A stretch of DNA of 64,000 bases from Mycolicibacterium celeriflavum (GTDB taxonomy: Bacteria > Actinomycetota > Actinomycetes > Mycobacteriales > Mycobacteriaceae): the NCBI RefSeq assembly GCF_010731795.1, contig NZ_AP022591.1, positions 1,612,001 through 1,676,000 of the forward strand, written 5' to 3'. Below are positions 57,785 to 64,000 of the stretch, piece by piece (within the stretch, counting starts at the first letter, position 1; each line of letters opens with the position of its first letter). Both the position numbers and the translations under genes were made by a program. The notes under the pieces are model-generated. The model was not told the origin of the DNA. It saw nothing but the letters and a program-made list of their open reading frames with translations, and did not search any database.

Positions 57785-59266
57785 TCACGCCTGGACTGCG
57801 GCAGCGGCGTGCGCACGGCCGGCGCGCAACCGGGCCAGGCTGCGCTCGCGACCCAGCAGCTCGAGCGATTCGAACAGCGGCGGGCTGACCGACGCCCCGG
57901 TGGCGGCGACGCGGATCGGCCCGAACGCCTTGCGTGGCTTGAGCCCCAGACCCTCGAGCAGCGCCTCCTTGAGTGCCGCCTCGATTGCCGCCGTGGTCCA
58001 GTCACCGGTGCCTTCGAGCGCGGCCAGTGCGGCGTCGAGGACCGGAACCGCCTCGGCGCGCAACTCCTTGCCCGCGGACTTCTCGTCGAGTGCGAACCCG
58101 GCGTCGTTGAGGAACTTCAACAGATCCCACGCATCACCCAGCACAACGATGCGGGTCTGCACCAGCGCGGCGGCTTCGGCGAACCCCTTCTCGTCGAGGC
58201 CAGTGTCGTACCCCCGCTCGGCGAAGAAGGCAGCCAACCGAGCCGTGAAATCCTGCCCGCTCAGCATCCGAATGTGCTCCGCGTTCAACGCGTCAGCCTT
58301 CTTCTGGTCGAAGCGGGCCGGATTCGAGTTGACGTCGGCGACGTCGAACGCGGTCACCATCTCGTCGAGGCTGAACACGTCGCGATCCTCGGCGATGCCC
58401 CACCCCAGCAGCGCCAGGTAGTTCAGCAGGCCCTCGGGGATGAAGCCACGCTCACGGTGCAGGAACAGGTTGGACTGCGGATCGCGTTTGGACAGCTTCT
58501 TGTTGCCGTCGCCCAGAACGCTTGGCAGATGCGCGAATTCGGGAACCCGATCGGCCACACCGATGCGGATCAGCGCCTGATACAGCGCTAGCTGACGCGG
58601 GGTCGACGACAGCAGGTCCTCGCCGCGCAGCACGTGGCTGATCTTCATCAGCGCATCGTCGACCGGATTCACCAACGTGTACAACGGCTCACCGTTGCCA
58701 CGGGTCAACGCGAAATCGGGGATCGATCCGGCGGGGAACGTCGTTTCTCCGCGCACCAGGTCGCGCCAGCCGATGTCGTCGTCCGGCATCTTCAACCGCA
58801 CGACCGCGCGCCTGCCCTCGGCGCGGTAGGCCGAACGCTGCTCCTCGGTCAGGTCGCGGTCGAAGTTGTCATACCCCAGTTTCGGGTTTCGCCCGGCGGC
58901 CAGATGGCGCGCCTCGACTTCTTCGGGCGTGGAGAACGACTCGTACGCGTCACCGGTCTCGAGGAGCCGGGAGATCACGTCACCGTAGAGGTCGAGCCGC
59001 TCGGACTGGCGGTACGGCCCATACGGTCCACCGACTTCGGGCCCCTCGTCCCAGTCGAGACCGAGCCAGCGCAGCGCATCGAGCAGCGCGTGATAGCTCT
59101 CCTCGGAGTCGCGCGCCGAATCGGTGTCCTCGATGCGGAACACGAAGGCCCCGCCGGTATGGCGGGCGTAGGCCCAGTTGAACAATGCGGTGCGGATGAG
59201 GCCGACGTGTGGCGTACCCGTCGGTGACGGACAGAACCGCACCCGGACGGTGTTCTGAGCTGTCAT
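57785..59266 (-). CDS. gltX: Glutamyl-tRNA synthetase
   Basis: This class I synthetase has 493 residues, starting at ATG 59266 ([34 protein letters not shown]). The HIGH-type motif is [10 protein letters not shown] and the KMSKS-type motif is NKKLSKRDP. The C-terminal anticodon-binding domain is complete. It is expected to be non-discriminating, charging both tRNA-Glu and tRNA-Gln, whose genes lie directly downstream on the same strand. The start overlaps the FAH gene stop by 4 nt. Confidence 0.97.
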   Translation of the reverse strand: MTAQNTVRVRFCPSPTGTPHVGLIRTALFNWAYARHTGGAFVFRIEDTDSARDSEESYHALLDALRWLGLDWDEGPEVGGPYGPYRQSERLDLYGDVISRLLETGDAYESFSTPEEVEARHLAAGRNPKLGYDNFDRDLTEEQRSAYRAEGRRAVVRLKMPDDDIGWRDLVRGETTFPAGSIPDFALTRGNGEPLYTLVNPVDDALMKISHVLRGEDLLSSTPRQLALYQALIRIGVADRVPEFAHLPSVLGDGNKKLSKRDPQSNLFLHRERGFIPEGLLNYLALLGWGIAEDRDVFSLDEMVTAFDVADVNSNPARFDQKKADALNAEHIRMLSGQDFTARLAAFFAERGYDTGLDEKGFAEAAALVQTRIVVLGDAWDLLKFLNDAGFALDEKSAGKELRAEAVPVLDAALAALEGTGDWTTAAIEAALKEALLEGLGLKPRKAFGPIRVAATGASVSPPLFESLELLGRERSLARLRAGRAHAAAAVQA

Positions 59267-60078
59267 GTTTTCCCTTTGCGCACAACTGGATTCGTCAGTG
59301 TGCCGATGCCCTCGACGGTGATGCTGACGGTGTCGGAGTCCTCGATCGGGCCGACCCCCTCCGGTGTGCCGGTCAAAATCAGATCGCCCGGCAGCAACGT
59401 CATCACCCGCGAGATCCACTCGACGATCGCCCCGACGTCGTGAATCATGTTCGACGTCCGGCTGTTCTGTTTGACCGCACCATTGACCTCGGTGCGGATT
59501 TCCAGATCCGCGGGGTCGACGTCGGTGACGATCCACGGACCGATCGGGCAGAACGTGTCATGGCCCTTCGCGCGGGTCCACTGGCCGTCCTTCTGCTGGT
59601 GGTCGCGGGCAGAGACATCGTTGCCGATCGTGTATCCGAGGATGTTCTCCGCGGCCCGCGCGGCGGGTACGTCCTTGCACGGCCGGCCGATCACCACGGC
59701 CAGTTCACCTTCGAAATGCACGGGATTGGCGTCGGCGGGCAGCTGGATCGGCACGTTGGGGCCGATGATCGCGGTGTTGGGCTTCATGAAGATGACCGGG
59801 TCCACGAATGTGGCGCTGTTTCCCCCGCTGCTCTTCGCGTGCGCGGCCATCTCCTCGATGTGGGCGGCATAGTTCTTGCCGACGCAGACCACCTTGCTGG
59901 CCAGGATGGGCGCGAGCAGGCGGACATCGGCGAGCGGCCACTGCCTGCCGGTGAACTGGGGATCGCCGAACGGATGCTCCGCGATCTCGCGCGCGACCGC
60001 CTGGGCGGGATCGTCGGGCGGGCCCTCGACGCTGACGAAGGCGACTCCGTCGGGACTGGCGATTCGGCCAAGGCGCAT
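59263..60078 (-). CDS. Fumarylacetoacetate hydrolase-family protein
   Basis: This 271-residue FAH-fold enzyme has the metal and active-site segments [26 protein letters not shown] (two Glu ligands), [10 protein letters not shown] and LTGTPEGVG. Members cleave C-C bonds of acylpyruvates or decarboxylate oxaloacetate. The substrate is not clear. It corresponds to the Rv2993c position and is translationally coupled to gltX through ATGA at 59263-59266, though no metabolic link is known. Confidence 0.92.
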   Translation of the reverse strand: MRLGRIASPDGVAFVSVEGPPDDPAQAVAREIAEHPFGDPQFTGRQWPLADVRLLAPILASKVVCVGKNYAAHIEEMAAHAKSSGGNSATFVDPVIFMKPNTAIIGPNVPIQLPADANPVHFEGELAVVIGRPCKDVPAARAAENILGYTIGNDVSARDHQQKDGQWTRAKGHDTFCPIGPWIVTDVDPADLEIRTEVNGAVKQNSRTSNMIHDVGAIVEWISRVMTLLPGDLILTGTPEGVGPIEDSDTVSITVEGIGTLTNPVVRKGKT

Positions 60079-60194
60079 GTCGTCAGCCTAGTGGCCGTGG
60101 TCATCGCGGCCGCGGACCGCTCCCCCAGCGTTGGTGTCTCACTTCATGAGAAGCGGATTCAGCATCGTGAGATTCCCTGTGCCACCATGGACCG

Positions 60195-61400
60195 ATGCCC
60201 GTCGAGTCGATCAGCAGCGCGCGGCGCTGGTCACTGCTGGGGACCGCGCTCGCGGCGACGACGAGCGCCAACGTGTTCATCAACGGCGCGGCGTTTCTCA
60301 TTCCGACGCTGCACACCGAACGCGGACTCGACCTCGCCGCGGCCGGGCTGTTGTCGTCGATGCCCAGCCTCGGGCTGGTGATCACGTTGATCGCGTGGGG
60401 CTATGTGGTCGACCGCGTCGGGGAACGCTTCGTGCTGACGGTCGGCTCGGGCCTGATCGCCGCCGCGGCGTTCGCGGCGGCCTCGGTGGATTCACTGTTC
60501 GCTATCGGCGCCTTCCTGCTTCTCGGCGGAATGGCCGCCGCCAGCAGCAATTCGGCCAGCGGCCGGTTGGTGGTCGGCTGGTTTCCGCCGGATCAGCGTG
60601 GGCTCGTGATGGGCATCCGCCAGACCGCGACGCCGCTCGGCGTCGGGTTCGGCGCGCTGGTGATTCCGCGGTTGGCCGAAAGCCACGGTGTGTCAGCGGC
60701 ATTGCTGTTCCCGGCGATCGTATGTGCCGTGTCGGCGGCGGTCTGCGCGGTCGCGGTGATCGACCCACCCCGGCCGCCGCGCTCCGAAGCGCCCGCCGAT
60801 CATTTGGCCAACCCCTATCGCGGATCGACCGTGCTGTGGCGCATCCATGCCGTGTCGGTGCTGCTCGTCGTGCCACAGGCGGTCCTGTGGACGTTCACGT
60901 TGGTGTGGCTGATGACCGACCGCGGTTGGTCGGCGGCCTCGGCGGGCGTCCTCGTCACGGTGGCTCAAATACTCGGTGCCGGTGGCCGGATCGCCGCGGG
61001 GCACTGGTCCGACCGACTGGGTCGGCGATTGCGGCCGATCCGGTGGATCGCTGCGTGCGCCGCCCTCTCCATGGGCCTGCTGGCGCTGTCGGACTGGCTC
61101 AGCTCACCGGTGAGTGTGGCCCTGATGGTCGTCGCTTCGGTGATCACCGTGTCCGACAACGGGTTGGCGTTCACCGCCATCGCCGAGATCGCCGGCCCGT
61201 TCTGGAGCGGACGGGCGTTGGGCGCCCAGAACACCAGTCAGCACCTGGCATCGGCGGCCGCTGCCCCGCTGTTCGGGGCCTTGATAGGCGTGGCGGGGTA
61301 TCCCGCGGCGTTCGCGGTGAGCGCATTGCTACCGCTTATCGCGATCCCCGTCGTGCCCACCGACGAATCCGCCCTCGCGAGAACTACACCATGGCCGTGA
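60195..61400 (+). CDS. Major facilitator superfamily transporter (Rv2994-like)
   Basis: This 401-residue protein has about 12 hydrophobic helices. The loop between helices 2 and 3 is WGYVVDRVGERFVL, close to the MFS motif GxxxDRxGRR, and the pseudo-repeat after helix 8 is GHWSDRLGRRLRPI. This places it with antiporter-type drug or metabolite exporters. The substrate is unknown. The ATG at 60195 is 116 nt from the divergent FAH gene. Confidence 0.9.
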   Translation: MPVESISSARRWSLLGTALAATTSANVFINGAAFLIPTLHTERGLDLAAAGLLSSMPSLGLVITLIAWGYVVDRVGERFVLTVGSGLIAAAAFAAASVDSLFAIGAFLLLGGMAAASSNSASGRLVVGWFPPDQRGLVMGIRQTATPLGVGFGALVIPRLAESHGVSAALLFPAIVCAVSAAVCAVAVIDPPRPPRSEAPADHLANPYRGSTVLWRIHAVSVLLVVPQAVLWTFTLVWLMTDRGWSAASAGVLVTVAQILGAGGRIAAGHWSDRLGRRLRPIRWIAACAALSMGLLALSDWLSSPVSVALMVVASVITVSDNGLAFTAIAEIAGPFWSGRALGAQNTSQHLASAAAAPLFGALIGVAGYPAAFAVSALLPLIAIPVVPTDESALARTTPWP

Positions 61401-61444
61401 TTTCGGGCGACGGCACGGCCCTGGTGTAAGTCTGGCGAAAACGA

Positions 61445-62455
61445 TCAGAGGTTGGCCGCGATCCGATCACCGATCTGGGTGGTGCTCAGCGTGGCGCCGC
61501 CGCGGGTGGCCAGATGTTGTTCGACGGCCTTGTCGACGCGGGCGGCCGCGTCGATCTCGCCCACGTGGGACAACAGCAGTGCGACCGACATCACCGCAGC
61601 GGTCGGATCGGCGACCCCCTGCCCCGCGATGTCGGGGGCGCTGCCGTGCACCGGTTCGAACATCGACGGATTGGTCCGCGTCGCATCGATATTGCCGCTG
61701 GCCGCCAGGCCGATACCCCCGCACACCGCGGCAGCGAGATCGGTGACGATGTCGCCGAACAGGTTGTCGGTGACGATGACGTCGAACCGGCCCGGGTCGG
61801 TCACCAGATGGATGGTCGCGGCGTCGACGTGCTGGTAGGCCACCTCGACATCCGGGTAGTCGGCGCCGACCTCTTCAACGATGCGCGACCACAGCGCCCC
61901 CGCGAACGTCAGCACGTTGTTCTTGTGCACCAGGGTCAGATGCTTGCGGCGCTGCTGCGCCCGACCGAACGCGTCCGTCACGACCCGGCGCACGCCGAAC
62001 GCCGTGTTGACGCTCACCTCGGTGGCGATCTCGTGCGGGGTCCCGACGCGGATCGCCCCGCCCGTACCGGTGTACGGACCCTCGGTGCCTTCTCGCACGA
62101 CGATGAAGTCGATGTCGGGGTCGCCGGCCAACGGAGTGGTCACGCCGGGATAGAGCCGACCCGGCCGCAGGTTGATGTGGTGGTCGAGGGCGAACCGGAT
62201 GCGCAGGAGCAGACCGCGTTCGAGCACGCCGCTGGGCACCGACGGATCACCGATCGCGCCGAGCAGGATCGCGTCGTGCTCGCGCAGTTCGTCGAGCACC
62301 GAGTCCGGCAGCACCTCGCCGGTCTCGTGATAGCGCCGCGCCCCCAGGTCGTAGCGCGTCTTGTCCACCCCGGGCACCACCGCGTCGAGCACCTTGACGG
62401 CCTCGCCGACGACCTCCGGGCCGATGCCGTCGCCGGCGATGATCGCCAGTTTCAT
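61445..62455 (-). CDS. leuB: 3-isopropylmalate dehydrogenase
   Basis: LeuB oxidises 3-isopropylmalate in leucine synthesis. The 336 residues show the N-terminal [23 protein letters not shown], the substrate segment [49 protein letters not shown], and the NAD site [20 protein letters not shown]. The ATG at 62455 overlaps the serA stop as ATGA, so serine and leucine genes are coupled here, while leuCD lie 6 kb away. Confidence 0.97.
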   Translation of the reverse strand: MKLAIIAGDGIGPEVVGEAVKVLDAVVPGVDKTRYDLGARRYHETGEVLPDSVLDELREHDAILLGAIGDPSVPSGVLERGLLLRIRFALDHHINLRPGRLYPGVTTPLAGDPDIDFIVVREGTEGPYTGTGGAIRVGTPHEIATEVSVNTAFGVRRVVTDAFGRAQQRRKHLTLVHKNNVLTFAGALWSRIVEEVGADYPDVEVAYQHVDAATIHLVTDPGRFDVIVTDNLFGDIVTDLAAAVCGGIGLAASGNIDATRTNPSMFEPVHGSAPDIAGQGVADPTAAVMSVALLLSHVGEIDAAARVDKAVEQHLATRGGATLSTTQIGDRIAANL

Positions 62456-64000
62456 GACAGGTCAACCACTTCCAGCAGGTTGGCGCCGACCTGTTCGGCG
62501 ATCGCGGACCGCACATCGTCGGGCACGTCGCGGTCGATGCGCAGCAGGATCGTCGCACCCGGCCCCTCGGCGTCCTCGCTCAGTTGGGCGGCGTGGATGT
62601 TGATGCCGGCACCACCGAGGATGGTTCCGATCTTGCCCAGCGTGCCCGGCCGGTCGAAGTAACTGATGATCAGGTAAACGCCTTCGGCGCGCAGATCGAA
62701 GTTGCGCTCGTTGATCTGGACGATCTTCTCGACCAGTTGCGGGCCCGTCAGCGTGCCCGCCACGTTGGCGACCGATCCGTCGGCGTAGACCGCTCGCACG
62801 TCGACCATGCTGCGGTGGTTGGGGCTCTCGGTCGCAGTGGTGATGTCGGCCTGCACTCCGCGTTCGGCGGCGAGCGCCGGCGCGTTCACGAATGTCACCG
62901 GATCCTCGATGACGGCCGAGAACAACCCGCGTAGCGCCGAAAGCCTCAGCACCTCAACGTCTTCGCCCGCGAGCTCGCCGCGCACCTGAACCGACAGCGA
63001 CACCGGCAGCTCGTCGCACAGCACGCCGACCAGCAAGCCGAGCTTGCGGACCAGATCCAGCCACGGCGCGACCTCTTCACCGACGACTCCGCCGCCGACA
63101 TTGACTGCGTCGGGTACGAATTCCCCGGCCAGTGCCAGCTTCACGCTGGCCGCGACGTCGGTACCCGCGCGGTCCTGCGCCTCCGCGGTCGATGCGCCCA
63201 GGTGGGGGGTCACGACGACCTGAGGCAACTCGAACAGTGGGCTTTCGGTGTTCGGCTCCTTGGCGAACACATCGATGCCCGCCGCCCGGACATGCCCCGA
63301 ACTGACCGCCTCGGCCAGCGCATCCTCGTCGATCAGCCCACCGCGGGCCGCGTTGACGATGATCACGCCGGGTTTGGTCTTCGCCAGCGCGCCCTTGCCG
63401 ATCAGCCCCGCCGTCTCCGGCGTCTTGGGCAGGTGCACCGAGATGAAGTCGGCTCGGGTCAACAATTCGTCGAGGGTCAGCAGCTCGATACCGAGTTGCG
63501 CCGCGCGGGCCGCCGAGACGTAGGGGTCGTAGGCCACGACGTGGGTACCGAACGCGGCCAGGCGCTGGGCCACCAGCTGGCCGATGCGGCCCAGGCCCAC
63601 CACGCCGACCGTCTTGCCGAAGATCTCGGTCCCCGAGAACGACGAGCGCTTCCAGGTGCGGGCGCGTAGCGACGCATCGGCGGCGGGGATCTCGCGCGCC
63701 GCGGCCAGCATGAGCGCCAGCGCGTGTTCGGCCGCGCTGTGGATGTTGGACGTCGGCGCGTTGACCACCAGCACCCCGCGGGCGGTGGCGGCGTCCACGT
63801 CGACGTTGTCGAGGCCGACGCCGGCGCGGGCGACGATCTTGAGTTTGGGCGCCGCGGCGAGCACCTCGGCGTCCACCGTCGTCGCCGAGCGCACCAGCAG
63901 CGCGTCGGCTTCGGGCACCGCGGCCAGCAACTTCGGCCGGTCCGGGCCGTCGACCCAGCGGACTTCTACCTGGTCGCCGAGGGCGGCGACCGTCGACTCA
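62452..64000 (-). CDS. serA: D-3-phosphoglycerate dehydrogenase, partial (start beyond right edge)
   Basis: This enzyme commits 3-phosphoglycerate to serine synthesis. The frame is open to the window edge, and by comparison with M. tuberculosis SerA about 13 residues are missing. The NAD domain has [36 protein letters not shown] and [11 protein letters not shown], with the catalytic His in [15 protein letters not shown]. The long form is present: an intervening (ASB) domain and a C-terminal ACT domain ([22 protein letters not shown]) that binds serine for feedback control. Confidence 0.97.
   Translation of the reverse strand, partial: ESTVAALGDQVEVRWVDGPDRPKLLAAVPEADALLVRSATTVDAEVLAAAPKLKIVARAGVGLDNVDVDAATARGVLVVNAPTSNIHSAAEHALALMLAAAREIPAADASLRARTWKRSSFSGTEIFGKTVGVVGLGRIGQLVAQRLAAFGTHVVAYDPYVSAARAAQLGIELLTLDELLTRADFISVHLPKTPETAGLIGKGALAKTKPGVIIVNAARGGLIDEDALAEAVSSGHVRAAGIDVFAKEPNTESPLFELPQVVVTPHLGASTAEAQDRAGTDVAASVKLALAGEFVPDAVNVGGGVVGEEVAPWLDLVRKLGLLVGVLCDELPVSLSVQVRGELAGEDVEVLRLSALRGLFSAVIEDPVTFVNAPALAAERGVQADITTATESPNHRSMVDVRAVYADGSVANVAGTLTGPQLVEKIVQINERNFDLRAEGVYLIISYFDRPGTLGKIGTILGGAGINIHAAQLSEDAEGPGATILLRIDRDVPDDVRSAIAEQVGANLLEVVDLS

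Overview
This is a contiguous, high-GC (about two thirds) chromosomal segment from a mycobacterium, most likely a fast-growing Mycolicibacterium-type species. The gene order follows the M. tuberculosis Rv2901c-Rv2996c block almost gene for gene: rnhB-lepB-rplS, lppW, trmD-rimM-khpA-rpsP, a dac gene, ffh, glnD-glnB-amt, ftsY-smc, fpg-rnc, sepIVA, coaD-rsmD-pyc, recG, ung-thiL, ddl, gpsA, fbiD, ppk1, mutT1, hupB, leuDC, gltX, leuB-serA. A hemerythrin gene between sepIVA and coaD matches the M. smegmatis arrangement. All statements about orthologues rest on recall and reading of the proteins; no search was run.

Layout. 1-2750: the front end of an mce (lipid import) operon, mceA-mceB-mceC, with mceC cut by the left edge and no yrbE permease genes upstream. 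2751-3306: an AT-richer regulatory gap with a promoter, a palindrome at its -35 and a KstR-like operator. 3271-9690: Rv2901c-like protein, RNase HII, signal peptidase I, L19, lipoprotein LppW, then TrmD, RimM, KhpA and S16, and an NTF2-fold protein. 9704-12743: two tandem D-Ala-D-Ala carboxypeptidase paralogues and an amidohydrolase. 12746-23867: Ffh, the nitrogen-sensing operon amt-glnB-glnD with GlnR-like boxes, FtsY and Smc. 23894-28994: acylphosphatase, OsmC, Fpg, RNase III, DUF177, SepIVA, hemerythrin, CoaD. 29018-34425: RsmD, pyruvate carboxylase and a VKOR/DsbA-like disulfide pair. 34461-37235: LipN esterase head-to-head with two aldo-keto reductases. 37315-49035: secreted HNH protein, RecG, DAK-domain protein, L28, Ung, ThiL, Ddl, a PLP enzyme, GpsA, FbiD. 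49089-53048: Ppk1, MutT1, HupB. 53241-56044: leuDC and a divergent IclR regulator. 56088-57414: an IS481-family insertion sequence. 57457-59266: tRNA-Glu, tRNA-Gln and GltX. 59263-64000: FAH-family hydrolase, MFS transporter, LeuB and SerA (cut by the right edge).

How the genes work together. The window groups translation and protein export (L19, S16, L28, TrmD, RimM, RsmD, Ffh, FtsY, LepB, GltX with its two tRNA substrates), chromosome maintenance (Smc, HupB, RecG, RNase HII, Fpg, Ung, MutT1), cell-wall assembly (Ddl, D,D-carboxypeptidases, SepIVA), nitrogen sensing, and leucine and serine synthesis. Many genes on the minus strand are translationally coupled through 1-8 nt overlaps.

The non-housekeeping signals are: the yrbE-less mce operon with a KstR-like site; an IS481 element that landed in the centre of a 43-bp palindrome and carries a transposase frameshift; two gene-end palindromes sharing the same arm; a 32-bp inverted repeat after the carboxypeptidase pair; an upstream motif shared by rplS and rpsP; a probable CTG start for rsmD; and several promoter-start arrangements that predict leaderless mRNAs. 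I saw no CRISPR array, prophage, toxin-antitoxin or obvious defence system.
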